Assembly (NCBI GenBank): GCA_005788815.1
Contig: SYAZ01000034.1
Location: 1-58,308 of the forward strand
Source of the DNA: Actinomycetota bacterium
Lineage (GTDB): Bacteria > Actinomycetota > Acidimicrobiia > Acidimicrobiales > Ilumatobacteraceae
DNA: 58,308 nucleotides
Reading direction: 5' to 3'
Under the pieces are notes generated by a model. That model did no database searches, was not told the DNA's origin, and saw nothing but the letters and a program-made list of their open reading frames with translations. This document shows, piece by piece, positions 50,654-58,308 of the stretch. Every line of letters starts with the position of its first letter. Position 1 is the first letter of the stretch. The translations under genes were made by a program, and so were the position numbers.

Positions 50654-51799
50654 ATGACGCGAATAAGTTCGGCAATTAAGCACGATGAATCCGATGGGCT
50701 GACGCCCCTTGAGCGGGCAGCCAAGAACAAGATGATTCTTGGCCTTTTTATTCCTTTGCAAAATGGTGCGTGGACTCCATCCACATACCCACGAGGAACT
50801 GACTGGACATTTGAATACAACGCCGAATGTACCATCCGGGCTGAGGAACTCGGTTTTGACCTTGTATTCGGTCTTGCTCAGTGGTTGGGCAAGGGCGGAT
50901 TGGGCGGCGACATGAAATTTCGTGAGACCACGCAAGATCCGTTGTTAGTAACAGCTGGGCTGGCGGCCTTAACTAAAAACATCATTTTGATTTCAACCGT
51001 GCATGTTCTATACGGCTGGCACCCACTACATCTAGCAAAGTATGCAGCGACTCTTGATCACATGTCCGATGGTCGCTGGGGAATCAATATGGTTACTGGT
51101 ATTAAAAAAGAAGATTTTGCGATGTTTGGCCTAGAGCATGTGGAACATGATTTGCGTTACGAGATGGCTGATGAATTCGTCGGCATTATGAAGCAACTGT
51201 GGCAATCCGATGAGAACCTTGACATCGAAGGCCAATTTTACAAAATGAAGAAGGGATTCGTATCGCCAAAACCTCGCTACGGGCGCCCCGTCATTGTGAA
51301 TGCCAGTTCGTCGGGACCTGGTTTTGATTTTGCAGCGGAGCACTCGGATCTTCTGTTCATCACACGCCCAGTAGGAAAAGACGTGTATGGCCTTTTGAAG
51401 GAACACAATGGGAACATCAAGTCTCGTGCGGCAGAGCAAGGGAAGTCGGTTAAGACAATTATTAACCCACACATCATCTGTGCTGATACCGAAAAAGAAG
51501 CGTTTGCACGCCGGCAGGCATTCATTGATCATGCCGACCCTGTAGCACTTAAAAATTTCTTTTCTCTTATTACTGGTGGTGACACGGTTTCATGGAAGGG
51601 TGCCGTAATGGATGACCTGGCGGTGGGTGGCAACATGCAAATTGTTGGTACCCCAGAGCAAGTGGTTGAGAAGATGATGCGATTACATGATGCTGGCATT
51701 GATGGCATCCAAGTCAATTTTTATGATTACCTACCCGACCTTGAGTATTTTGGTGAAAGGGTTCTGCCTCTCATGAAGGAAGCTGGTCTGCGTAACTGA
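50654..51799 (+). CDS. LLM-class flavin-dependent monooxygenase (RutA/SsuD-like)
   Basis: 381 residues from ATG 50654 with GGTGGAAAG 3 nt upstream; earlier starts lack support. A luciferase-like (beta/alpha)8 barrel. LGLFIPLQNGAW at the start, AAKYAATLDHMSDGRWGINMVTG (the conserved SGGR/G-N-x-V-T-G region), ADEFVGIMKQLWQ, and the C-terminal GERVLPLMKEA. Closest in pattern to RutA, SsuD and DmoA-type two-component enzymes that use reduced flavin. The coupled rhodanese gene (1-bp overlap) points to an organosulfur substrate. No flavin reductase lies in the window. The nucleotide composition appears more AT-rich than the nuo genes. Confidence 0.82.
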   Translation: MTRISSAIKHDESDGLTPLERAAKNKMILGLFIPLQNGAWTPSTYPRGTDWTFEYNAECTIRAEELGFDLVFGLAQWLGKGGLGGDMKFRETTQDPLLVTAGLAALTKNIILISTVHVLYGWHPLHLAKYAATLDHMSDGRWGINMVTGIKKEDFAMFGLEHVEHDLRYEMADEFVGIMKQLWQSDENLDIEGQFYKMKKGFVSPKPRYGRPVIVNASSSGPGFDFAAEHSDLLFITRPVGKDVYGLLKEHNGNIKSRAAEQGKSVKTIINPHIICADTEKEAFARRQAFIDHADPVALKNFFSLITGGDTVSWKGAVMDDLAVGGNMQIVGTPEQVVEKMMRLHDAGIDGIQVNFYDYLPDLEYFGERVLPLMKEAGLRN

Positions 51800-53397
51800 T
51801 GAATCACAAAAAAGTTTCTCCGAACCAATTGTGGGAATGGCTGCATGATGGCGGAGAAATTTGTATTGCTGATGTTCGAGACGGAGGTCCCTACTCCCGA
51901 TCCCACCTTCTCGCAGCGGTCAGTATTCCACTGGCACAATGTGAGGTTCTTGCTCCCACATTGATTCCACGTCGCAGCACCAGGATTGTTCTCTGTGATG
52001 AGAACGAATTGATGGCGGAAAAGATGGCTGACATTCTGGTTCCTAATGGGTACGAGGATGTGTCAATCCTTGCGGGCGGAATCAACTCGTGGCAATCTCA
52101 GGGTTTCCAGTTATTTTCCGGCAGTGGGATAATTTCAAAAGCATTCGGTGAGTTGGTGGAATCTGAACTTGACACTCCACGAATTGATGCTGAGGTTCTT
52201 AATCAATGGCATACCACGGGTAAGCGATTTTATTCATTTGATGCGAGACCGCTAGCCGAATACCGAACAATAAGTCTGCCGCAAGCAACAGATTGCCCTG
52301 GTGCTGAATTGGTGTTGCGGATCCCAGCTTTGTTGGCTGATGATGAGACTCCAATAGTCATCAATTGTGCCGGACGGACGCGCTCTATTATCGGTGCACA
52401 AAGTTTGCGAAATGCGGGAGTAAAGAATCCAGTCTTTGCGTTAAAGAATGGAACAATGGGTTGGCAGTTAGCCAAATTCTCAACTTTGCACGGGCAGTCA
52501 AATATTGCTCCACAGCCTGAGGTTGAAGGAATCGCAATGGCGAGATCTCATGCACTCCACGTTAGAGATAAGTATCAAGTTCGAGTTATCTCTTTGGATC
52601 AATTGCGAACGTTTCAGGAAGATGTATCAAGGACCATATATTTGTTTGATGTACGTCAGGGTGATGCGTACGAATCTGGTCATTTGCCTGGAAGTACTCA
52701 TGCCCCCGGGGGACAACTCGTACAAGCCACAGATTCTTTTGCTGCGGTCAGAAATGCTCTGATTGTTCTTGTAGATGATTACTTAGTCCAATCAGTGATG
52801 ACCGCACACTGGTTACAACAAATGGGATGGGATGTTTGTGTCCTAGAAGGTGCAAGTGAACACTTCACTGAGAAAGAGCACGATTCCTCTTCAAGGCTGA
52901 ATATTGCTGATTCAAAGCAAAAGAAAGTGACAGCCTCAGAATTAGAGATTTTACTCAACGACAAAAAGTGTTCCGTCATTGATGTCGGCGAGAGCTATTG
53001 GTATCGGGAAGGACGCATCCCTAATTCCTATTATTCAATGCGAACAAAATTAAACCACGCTCTCATGAGATTTCGATACGACGAGACTCTTGTCTTTTGC
53101 TGTGGAGACGGTAAGTTTTCGGCTTATGCAGCAGCCGATGCGAAACGTATGGGTTTCATCAATGTCTCATACTTAGACGGAGGTCGCACAGCGTGGAGGC
53201 GGTCTGGCTTTCCAGTGGAAAGAATCGGAGAAGACACCGATGATCTGGTGTTAAGCGAAACTGATGATATGTGGTATCCGCCATGGGCACGCAAAGAGGG
53301 TGTTGATGAAGCAATCATGCAGTACCTCACTTGGGAAACTGGATTACTCGAACCAGTCAGTAAAGAGACGTATTTAAAATTCAGTGTGAAGAAATAA
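51799..53397 (+). CDS. Four-domain rhodanese protein
   Basis: 532 residues with four rhodanese-like domains, about 8-106, 128-230, 262-352 and 378-475. Active-loop residues: Cys66 (LCDENE), Cys190 (NCAGRTRS, the classical CxGxxR pattern), Val325-Asp326 in domain 3 (no cysteine, inactive), and Cys434/Cys435 (CCGDGKFS). A 57-residue tail (DDMWYPPWARKEG) follows. The protein probably transfers or channels sulfane sulfur; domains 1 and 3 may be structural. It overlaps the monooxygenase gene by one base, so the two act together, perhaps desulfurisation followed by sulfur transfer. Its 3' end overlaps the EamA gene by 17 bp convergently. Confidence 0.85.
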   Translation: MNHKKVSPNQLWEWLHDGGEICIADVRDGGPYSRSHLLAAVSIPLAQCEVLAPTLIPRRSTRIVLCDENELMAEKMADILVPNGYEDVSILAGGINSWQSQGFQLFSGSGIISKAFGELVESELDTPRIDAEVLNQWHTTGKRFYSFDARPLAEYRTISLPQATDCPGAELVLRIPALLADDETPIVINCAGRTRSIIGAQSLRNAGVKNPVFALKNGTMGWQLAKFSTLHGQSNIAPQPEVEGIAMARSHALHVRDKYQVRVISLDQLRTFQEDVSRTIYLFDVRQGDAYESGHLPGSTHAPGGQLVQATDSFAAVRNALIVLVDDYLVQSVMTAHWLQQMGWDVCVLEGASEHFTEKEHDSSSRLNIADSKQKKVTASELEILLNDKKCSVIDVGESYWYREGRIPNSYYSMRTKLNHALMRFRYDETLVFCCGDGKFSAYAAADAKRMGFINVSYLDGGRTAWRRSGFPVERIGEDTDDLVLSETDDMWYPPWARKEGVDEAIMQYLTWETGLLEPVSKETYLKFSVKK

Positions 53398-54331
53398 CTT
53401 TGTCAGGACGGCTTGTTAGCCAGGCCCCAATGAGCACGATGCTCATACCAAGTACTGCAAGAGCAGTTACTTTTTCATCACGAAATAGCAGACCAAGAAT
53501 TGTTGCTACGACGGGTGTAAAGAATACGCCAATAACGCCACGTACTGCACCGGCACGCACCATCAGCATTCCGTACATCACGTAAGCAAAACCAGTTCCA
53601 AATGCGCCAAGCACTGCAAGTGCAAAGAAGGCCGCCCAGGAAAACGTGCTATCAAAGAATGCTGGTATGCCGAGTGGCAGAGAAAACAACAGAGCAAAAA
53701 GTTCTTGCCATAATAAAACGGGAAGCGTTCCGTACTTCACCTGCATTTCACGAGACATGATGCTGGTGAATGCGTAACAACAAGTAGCGGCCAAAAGAAA
53801 CAGCACTCCGTGCAAAGTTGCACCTTTGTCATCGCCAACACTGCCGAAGGAGATGAGTGCAATCCCAACGAACCCAATGAGCACAGCGGTGATGCGACGC
53901 GCCGATGGCATGTTGCGCGTGAGGATGGCCGCGGCAACAACGGTGGTGATGGGGATAGAGCCATTGATCATGCCGGTGACGGATGACGACACTGTCTGTT
54001 CTGCAAGTGGATACAGATAGAACGGAATCGTCATTGCAACAAGCCCAAGCATTGCAACGCGTGGCATATCTTTACGATCGATTCGCTTCCGTGCAGCGGG
54101 GAAGCAGGCGAGTGCCAGAGCTCCGAAACCAAGTCGGGCAATAGGGACTACTCCTGTCGCAACGTGGTCGATGGCAATAGCGATGAAAAGAAAGGATGCT
54201 CCCCAGGTGATTGCCACTGCCGTTGTCATGCCCCACTCGACTGGCCCAAATTGTTGGGAGGTATCGCGGCCAAGGTTCGACGGTGTCACCCGTTCAGTCT
54301 TACCGCCCGCCCTAGGGAGTAGCGAGTTCAT
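53381..54331 (-). CDS. EamA/DMT-family transporter
   Basis: 316 residues from ATG 54331 (GTG 54355 adds eight residues). Ten TM helices in two EamA repeats: MTTAVAITWGASFLFIAIA is the first helix, SVTGMINGSIPITTVVAAAIL and VRGVIGVFFTPVVATILGLLF are matching repeat helices. A 30-residue polar N-terminus precedes helix 1. DMT proteins export amino acids, metabolites or purines; the substrate is not predictable. Its start and that of acs are only 37 bp apart. It converges on the rhodanese gene with a 17-bp overlap. Confidence 0.87.
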   Translation of the reverse strand: MNSLLPRAGGKTERVTPSNLGRDTSQQFGPVEWGMTTAVAITWGASFLFIAIAIDHVATGVVPIARLGFGALALACFPAARKRIDRKDMPRVAMLGLVAMTIPFYLYPLAEQTVSSSVTGMINGSIPITTVVAAAILTRNMPSARRITAVLIGFVGIALISFGSVGDDKGATLHGVLFLLAATCCYAFTSIMSREMQVKYGTLPVLLWQELFALLFSLPLGIPAFFDSTFSWAAFFALAVLGAFGTGFAYVMYGMLMVRAGAVRGVIGVFFTPVVATILGLLFRDEKVTALAVLGMSIVLIGAWLTSRPDKVISSH

Positions 54332-54368
54332 TTCACTAGTCTCATAGACAGTCACCAGGGGGTTTCAG

Positions 54369-56327
54369 ATGGCCGATTCAGATAACCACGACACAATTGA
54401 TGCATTGCAATGGGAACAAAGAAAGTTTCCACCATCTGATGCGTTCAAGAAGAACACGTTGGTGGCGGGAACTCATTTGTATGAAGAGGCAGATCGTGAT
54501 TACGAAGCCTTTTGGGCACGACAAGCATCTGAACTAGTGGAATGGTCACAGCCGTGGGACACCATCTGCGAATGGAATCTGCCGTTTAGCAAATGGTTTG
54601 TGGGCGGCAAAACTAATGTGTCGTACAACTGCCTCGACCGTCACGTCCTTGCTGGTAAAGGTGACAAGGTCGCGTTTCATTTTGAAGGTGAACCCGGTGA
54701 TACGCGCACGGTGACGTATGCGCAGTTACTTGATGAAGTACAAAAGTTTGCAAATGTGTTGAAAGGACTCGGTGTTGCCAAAGGTGACCGAGTCAATATC
54801 TATCTTCCGATGATTCCAGAGGCCGCAGTTGCCATGTTGGCATGTGCACGAATCGGTGCGGCTCACTCGGTTGTCTTCGGTGGTTTCTCCTCGCAAGCAC
54901 TTGCAGACCGAATTAATGATGCTGAAGCAAAAGTTCTGATTACTGCCGATGGTGGTTATCGCCGTGGTGAAGTGTTTGCGCTGAAGCCACAGGCTGATGA
55001 AGCAGTGGAGAACGCAAAGAGCATCACCGCAGTTGTTGTGGTGAAGCGTGGTGGCAATACAGTAGAAATGCAAGCTGGGCGCGATCACTGGTATCACGAA
55101 TTGATGGCAACAGCCGATGCGGTGTGCCCGGCAGAACCAATGGATTCTGAGCAGTTGTTATTCTTGTTGTACACATCAGGCACAACGGGCAAGCCAAAGG
55201 GAATCATGCACACCACGGGTGGCTACCTCACACATGTCACCTATACGCACAAGTACGTTTTCGACCTCAATCCCGAAAAAGATATTTTCTGGTGCACGGC
55301 TGATGTTGGCTGGATCACTGGTCATAGTTACATCGTGTACGGACCATTAAGTAACGGCGCAACACAAGTGATGTACGAAGGTGTTCCCAACTACCCGGCG
55401 AATGATCGCATGTGGGAAATCATCGAGAAGTACAAAGTCACAATTTTCTATACGGCGCCAACTGCAATTCGAACATTTATGAAGTGGGGTGTGGAAGAAC
55501 CAGCAAAACATGACCTTTCATCTCTAAGACTGTTGGGCAGCGTAGGTGAACCCATTAACCCAGAAGCGTGGATGTGGTATCACGAAAACATTGGGCGTGG
55601 AAATTGCCCAATTGTTGACACGTGGTGGCAAACAGAGACAGGTGGAATCATGATTTCACCGTTGCCTGGTGCAACAACCACAAAGCCTGGTTCTGCAACG
55701 TTCCCGTTGCCCGGCATTGGCGCTGAACTTCTTGATGACGAAGGAAAGATAGTGACTCATGGTGGCGGTTATCTCACGCTTACTCATCCATGGCCGGGAA
55801 TGTTGCGCGGCATTTGGAAAGACCCAGAGCGTTACAAAGATGCGTATTGGGCGCGCTTTGAAGGTCGGTACTTTGCTGGCGACGGAGCCAAGTTAGATGA
55901 CGATGGGTATCTCTGGTTGCTCGGCCGTGTTGATGATGTGATGAATGTGTCGGGTCACCGAATTTCTACAACCGAAGTGGAAAGCGCATTGGTGTCACAC
56001 CCGAGCGTTGCTGAAGCTGCAGTTGTTGGCGCAAACGATGCCACTACTGGCCAAGCAATCATTGCGTATGTCACCTTGGTAGGGGGTATGGAAGTTGATG
56101 AGCAAGTGTTGCGCAATCATGTCGCCAATGAAATTGGTGCAATTGCCAAGCCAAAGACCATCTATTTCACACCAGATCTACCAAAGACACGTAGCGGGAA
56201 AATTATGCGTCGCTTGTTGCGCGATGTTGCTGAAGGCCGCAATCTTGGGGACACCACAACTCTTGCTGATGCGAACGTAGTGAACGAACTACAGAAACGC
56301 GCTGCCGAAGCCCCAAGCGAAGACTAA
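54369..56327 (+). CDS. acs: Acetyl-CoA synthetase
   Basis: 652 residues, the usual Acs length. Acetate + ATP + CoA gives acetyl-CoA. The N-terminal ACAS domain ([34 protein letters not shown]), [18 protein letters not shown], the acetyl-binding [44 protein letters not shown], and the C-terminal [13 protein letters not shown] with the lysine that is acetylated in other Acs enzymes. The TAA stop (56325-56327) directly abuts the stop of the convergent small gene. Confidence 0.96.
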   Translation: MADSDNHDTIDALQWEQRKFPPSDAFKKNTLVAGTHLYEEADRDYEAFWARQASELVEWSQPWDTICEWNLPFSKWFVGGKTNVSYNCLDRHVLAGKGDKVAFHFEGEPGDTRTVTYAQLLDEVQKFANVLKGLGVAKGDRVNIYLPMIPEAAVAMLACARIGAAHSVVFGGFSSQALADRINDAEAKVLITADGGYRRGEVFALKPQADEAVENAKSITAVVVVKRGGNTVEMQAGRDHWYHELMATADAVCPAEPMDSEQLLFLLYTSGTTGKPKGIMHTTGGYLTHVTYTHKYVFDLNPEKDIFWCTADVGWITGHSYIVYGPLSNGATQVMYEGVPNYPANDRMWEIIEKYKVTIFYTAPTAIRTFMKWGVEEPAKHDLSSLRLLGSVGEPINPEAWMWYHENIGRGNCPIVDTWWQTETGGIMISPLPGATTTKPGSATFPLPGIGAELLDDEGKIVTHGGGYLTLTHPWPGMLRGIWKDPERYKDAYWARFEGRYFAGDGAKLDDDGYLWLLGRVDDVMNVSGHRISTTEVESALVSHPSVAEAAVVGANDATTGQAIIAYVTLVGGMEVDEQVLRNHVANEIGAIAKPKTIYFTPDLPKTRSGKIMRRLLRDVAEGRNLGDTTTLADANVVNELQKRAAEAPSED

Positions 56328-56582
56328 TTAACGCGCGAGTGCAACAATCAGTGCTGCAACTTGTGAAGCGAATAATCCAGCCATCCATTTATTTTGGGTT
56401 GCCATAGTTGTAGCGATTTTTGTTGTTAGTCGTTCTTCAAGAAACCGAATGTCTGTTTTAGTTGCAACTTCAGACCATCCGCTCGGCGGCAAATGTTCGA
56501 CCAATGTATTTGCTGTGGTCACGCCCAACTTCTTCCGTAGTACCGAATGCATCTCGTATCGCTGCGATTTTGTTATTGCCAT
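56328..56582 (-). CDS. Small coiled-coil membrane protein (CCDC90/DUF1640-like)
   Basis: 84 residues: MAITKSQRYEMHSVLRKKLGVTTANTLVEHLPPSGWSEVATK, then a coiled coil with an LEERL heptad, and a C-terminal TM helix (MAGLFASQVAALIVALA). This layout (helical head, PPSGWSEVATKxD, coiled coil, TM tail) is common in small actinobacterial proteins related to DUF1640. Function unknown. The AGGGAG ribosome site of this gene (minus strand) can pair into a stem CCCTAG/CTAGGG (56593-56598 with 56607-56612), which may limit translation. Confidence 0.7.
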   Translation of the reverse strand: MAITKSQRYEMHSVLRKKLGVTTANTLVEHLPPSGWSEVATKTDIRFLEERLTTKIATTMATQNKWMAGLFASQVAALIVALAR

Positions 56583-56632
56583 TTTATGTACTCCCTAGTT
56601 TTATGTCTAGGGGACATGTGTGCGTGGGCTAG

Positions 56633-57121
56633 TTAGTCGCGGAAGTTTTCAAACTGAAGTGGAATGCCAAGGTCTTCACCTTTAAGCAAAGCCATGACGC
56701 CTTGTAGGTCGTCTCGTTTTTTACTGGTGACTCGAACTTGCTCGCCTTGTGTTTGGCTAGACACTCCCTTGCCACCTTTTTCTTTGATGAGCTTGTTGAT
56801 CTCGCGAGCCTTGTCGGAAGAGATTCCAACTTTCACCGTGACCAATTGACGAACCGTGTCTCCACTTGCTTGTTCAAACTTGCCCCACTCGATGCCTTTG
56901 AGTGACATGCCGCGCTTCACGAATTTTTCCTCTAGCAAGACGCGCACTGCACGGGCCTTTTCTTCAGAAATGGTCTTGATGGTGATGATGAGGTCGTTTT
57001 GTTCGATGGAGGAGTCCGTGCCCTTGAAGTCAAAGCGCTGGCTCATTTCGCGCTGGGCCTGGTCGATGGCGTTACGGAGCTCTTGGCGGTCAATATCGGA
57101 AACAATGTCAAACGATGGCAT
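56633..57121 (-). CDS. YajQ-family nucleotide-binding protein
   Basis: 162 residues from ATG 57121; the longer open frame runs into the tRNA-Tyr gene and is not coding. Start SFDIVSDIDRQELRNAIDQAQREMSQRFDFKGT, then the second half LKGIEWGKFEQASGDTVRQLVTVKVGISSDKAREINKLIKEKG and the end VRVTSKKRDDLQGVMALLKGEDLGIPLQFENFRD are all classical YajQ. Some members bind c-di-GMP and act with transcription factors. A small hairpin GGGTAG-loop-CTACCC (57123-57138) sits just upstream of the start, shared with the tRNA-Tyr promoter region. Confidence 0.95.
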   Translation of the reverse strand: MPSFDIVSDIDRQELRNAIDQAQREMSQRFDFKGTDSSIEQNDLIITIKTISEEKARAVRVLLEEKFVKRGMSLKGIEWGKFEQASGDTVRQLVTVKVGISSDKAREINKLIKEKGGKGVSSQTQGEQVRVTSKKRDDLQGVMALLKGEDLGIPLQFENFRD

Positions 57122-57165
57122 GGGGTAGAAGGCTACCCACCCGATAACCTTGGCAATTCCAATAG

Positions 57166-57248
<83 letters not shown>

Positions 57249-57250
<2 letters not shown>

Positions 57251-57283
57251 CGGAGAAATCCGTGAACTGAACGGCGAAAGCCG
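57249..57283 (+). other. Two GAAA-tetraloop hairpins directly after tRNA-Tyr
   Basis: CACGGA (57249-57254) pairs with TCCGTG (57259-57264) around GAAA, starting inside the encoded CCA. CGGC (57272-57275) pairs with GCCG (57280-57283) around a second GAAA. The first stem overlaps the tRNA 3' end, so it can form only in the precursor or compete with tRNA folding. It may be a processing signal or part of a small RNA ending at the next hairpin. Confidence 0.5.
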
Positions 57284-57299
57284 ATACAGCCCAACCCGT

Positions 57300-57334
57300 A
57301 TTCGACCTCGCTGGATTTTCCAGCGGGGTCGAAT
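57300..57334. terminator. Long hairpin, probable bidirectional terminator
   Basis: ATTCGACC(T)CGCTGG (57300-57314) pairs with CCAGCG(G)GGTCGAAT (57320-57334), 15 pairs including one T-G wobble, loop ATTTT. It lies between tRNA-Tyr (plus) and the convergent GNAT gene (minus), the right place to stop both transcripts. No U-run follows on either side, as is common in Actinobacteria. Confidence 0.7.
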
Positions 57335-57345
57335 GCTGTGGAGGA

Positions 57346-57849
57346 CTATCTCTCAGTAAGAAGGCACTGCATCAGCGCCACATCAAGCCATTTATTGAAT
57401 TTGCGACCAATTTGCCGCTCAATTCCCACTAATTGGAAGCCCAAAGCCTCATGTAGGGCAATGGAACCCTCGGAAAGAGTGGTAATTCGGGCCATCACAG
57501 CATGAAAACCACCGTTTTCGGCTGCCTCGAGCAAGTGGGAGAGCATGGCCTGGCCAATTCCCTGGCGGCCAAGATCTCGGCGCACATAGACAGAATCTTC
57601 CACCGAGGTGCGGTACGCGGCCCTTTCCTTATATGGCGAAAGGGCTCCAAAGCCCACGACCTCGCCATCCAGCTCGGCCACATAGACACAAAATGCTCCG
57701 GTTCGGGCCCGCTGCCATTCCAACTGATCATCAAGGGAACGAGGCACGAGGTCAAAAGTGGCCGTCTCGTGTTCTACCTCGTAGTTATAGATAGACCGGA
57801 TGGCCTCGGCGTCGCGCTCTTCGGCATGGCGAATAGAAATCTGTCCCAC
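57346..57849 (-). CDS. GNAT-family N-acetyltransferase (Pat/phosphinothricin acetyltransferase-like)
   Basis: 167 residues. The start ISIRHAEERDAEAIRSIYNYEVEHETATFDLVPRS is the phosphinothricin/methionine-sulfoximine acetyltransferase pattern. The acetyl-CoA loop is RRDLGRQGIGQAML (about 90-103), preceded by VVGFGALSPYKERAAYRTSVEDSVYV. GFHAVMARITTLSEGSIALHEALGFQLVG is the C-terminal part. Members acetylate amines such as methionine sulfoximine; resistance is only one possible role. Convergent with tRNA-Tyr, separated by the long hairpin. Confidence 0.88.
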   Translation of the reverse strand: MGQISIRHAEERDAEAIRSIYNYEVEHETATFDLVPRSLDDQLEWQRARTGAFCVYVAELDGEVVGFGALSPYKERAAYRTSVEDSVYVRRDLGRQGIGQAMLSHLLEAAENGGFHAVMARITTLSEGSIALHEALGFQLVGIERQIGRKFNKWLDVALMQCLLTER

Positions 57850-57931
57850 AGACCTAAGAACCTAGTGCCGTTCGACCTCTTGCACCGATAACCTTTTTAC
57901 TCCGGCTCGTGGGGGCTTTCTCCATGCGCAC

Positions 57932-58004
57932 GCCCTCTTAGCTCAGTCGGTAGAGCGTTTCCATGGTAAGGAAAAGGTCGTCGGTTCGATTCCGACAGAG
58001 GGCT
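57932..58004 (+). tRNA. tRNA-Thr (anticodon GGT)
   Basis: Acceptor GCCCTCT 57932-57938 pairs with AGAGGGC 57997-58003, discriminator T. Anticodon stem TTTCC/GGAAA with loop ATGGTAA, anticodon GGT. T-arm GTCGG-TTCGATT-CCGAC. CCA is not encoded. A hairpin CCATCT (58008-58013)/AGATGG (58022-58027) follows in the spacer to tRNA-Met, probably part of precursor processing. Confidence 0.95.
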
Positions 58005-58047
58005 CCGCCATCTGGCTTGCTAGATGGTTGAACGACTATTACGCCAA

Positions 58048-58121
58048 GGCGGCGTAGCTCAGTTGGTCAGAGCATCCGGCTCATAATCGGAAGGTCATCA
58101 GTTCGATCCTGATCGCCGCTA
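58048..58121 (+). tRNA. tRNA-Met (anticodon CAT)
   Basis: Acceptor GGCGGCG 58048-58054 pairs with CGCCGCT 58114-58120, first pair G-T, discriminator A. Anticodon stem TCCGG/TCGGA with loop CTCATAA, anticodon CAT at 58082-58084. T-arm ATCAG-TTCGATC-CTGAT. The paired 1-72 position and the lack of the GGG/CCC initiator stem mean elongator Met; a lysidine-modified Ile-CAT cannot be wholly excluded. No CCA is encoded. It lies 45 bp before tuf. Confidence 0.92.
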
Positions 58122-58166
58122 CGAAAACATAAATACAACAGATAACAAAACTGCAAGGAGCAGACA

Positions 58167-58308
58167 GTGAGCAAAGCAAAGTTTGAGCGTAATAAGCCAC
58201 ACGTGAATATTGGAACTATGGGTCACATTGACCATGGTAAGACCACGTTGACGGCTGCTATTTCGCGTACGTTGGCTGATCGTGGGTTGGCTGAGTTCCA
58301 AGCGTTCG
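58167..58308 (+). CDS. tuf: Elongation factor Tu (3' end cut off)
   Basis: The first 47 codons from GTG 58167, behind AAGGAG (58155-58160). [28 protein letters not shown] contains the G1 P-loop GHIDHGKT (GxxxxGKT). EF-Tu carries aminoacyl-tRNA to the ribosome as the GTP form. The sequence runs off the window at 58308. The start is GTG, and Met replaces the more common Ile in the VNIGTIGH segment. It is linked to tRNA-Thr and tRNA-Met upstream and is likely co-transcribed with them. Confidence 0.97.
   Translation, partial: MSKAKFERNKPHVNIGTMGHIDHGKTTLTAAISRTLADRGLAEFQAF

Noticed and set aside
54369-56327. Acetyl-CoA synthetase as propionyl-CoA synthetase
   Set aside because: The acetate-pocket tryptophan in [10 protein letters not shown] and the 652-residue length match Acs; propionyl enzymes usually differ in this region.

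Overview
The window (about 58.3 kb, moderate GC) comes from an actinobacterium, probably of the class Acidimicrobiia; a freshwater Ilumatobacteraceae-like lineage is my guess from gene content, not a measured placement. Phylum-level evidence is an MshA-type mycothiol glycosyltransferase followed by a YbjN-like gene, the C5 heme genes downstream of rex, GTG/TTG starts, and tightly packed operons with 1-4 bp start/stop overlaps.

Layout. 1-4.1 kb: the end of an XRE-type regulator, mshA, a YbjN-like gene, proC, and a SAM hydrolase preceded by a strongly folded RNA leader. 4.1-6.3 kb: a possible 28-residue membrane peptide, an acyl-CoA synthetase and a convergent membrane protein. 6.4-12.9 kb: rex-hemA-hemC-hemD-hemB-hemL plus an anchored extracytoplasmic protein. 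12.9-13.75 kb (minus strand): a membrane-anchored cytochrome c. 14.1-34.4 kb: one long plus-strand run that begins with a membrane protein and a 2x[4Fe-4S] ferredoxin, continues with a split b6-type cytochrome b, a Rieske protein, a diheme cytochrome c and a membrane protein, and runs into a complete 14-gene complex I operon (nuoA-N). 34.4-37.0 kb: a glutamine-amidotransferase-type hydrolase and threonine dehydratase (minus strand), and a GMP-synthase-like amidotransferase (plus strand). 37.0-48.6 kb: a second complex I operon with 11 genes (A,B,C,D,H,I,J,K,L,M,N; no E,F,G), whose last gene overlaps a MidA/NDUFAF7-family methyltransferase. 48.6-50.3 kb: a two-gene ABC exporter. 50.3-53.4 kb: a TetR DNA-binding-domain-only protein divergent from a flavin monooxygenase plus a four-rhodanese protein. 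53.4-58.3 kb: an EamA transporter, acetyl-CoA synthetase, a small coiled-coil protein, YajQ, tRNA-Tyr, a GNAT acetyltransferase, tRNA-Thr, tRNA-Met and the start of tuf.

How the genes work together. The centre of the window is a respiratory island. Complex I (14 subunits) would oxidise NADH. The second 11-subunit enzyme lacks the NADH-oxidising module, so it should take electrons from another donor, possibly ferredoxin, or borrow NuoEFG. Quinol would be oxidised by the b6/Rieske/cytochrome c complex. Heme for the cytochromes comes from the adjacent hem genes next to the NADH/NAD+ sensor Rex. MidA/NDUFAF7 is a complex I assembly methyltransferase in mitochondria, and here it is fused by overlap to the second operon.

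The most interesting observations are: (1) the second NuoD keeps the arginine that NDUFAF7 methylates in mitochondria, while the first NuoD has threonine there; (2) the second NuoD has Trp in place of the quinone-site Tyr; (3) a short N-terminal sequence (MTEIPEHLL..R) is shared by the cytochrome c and the cytochrome b C-terminal subunit and repeated within the latter, with different codons; (4) a ferredoxin lies inside the bc-complex operon; (5) a multi-hairpin RNA with GNRA loops precedes the SAM hydrolase.
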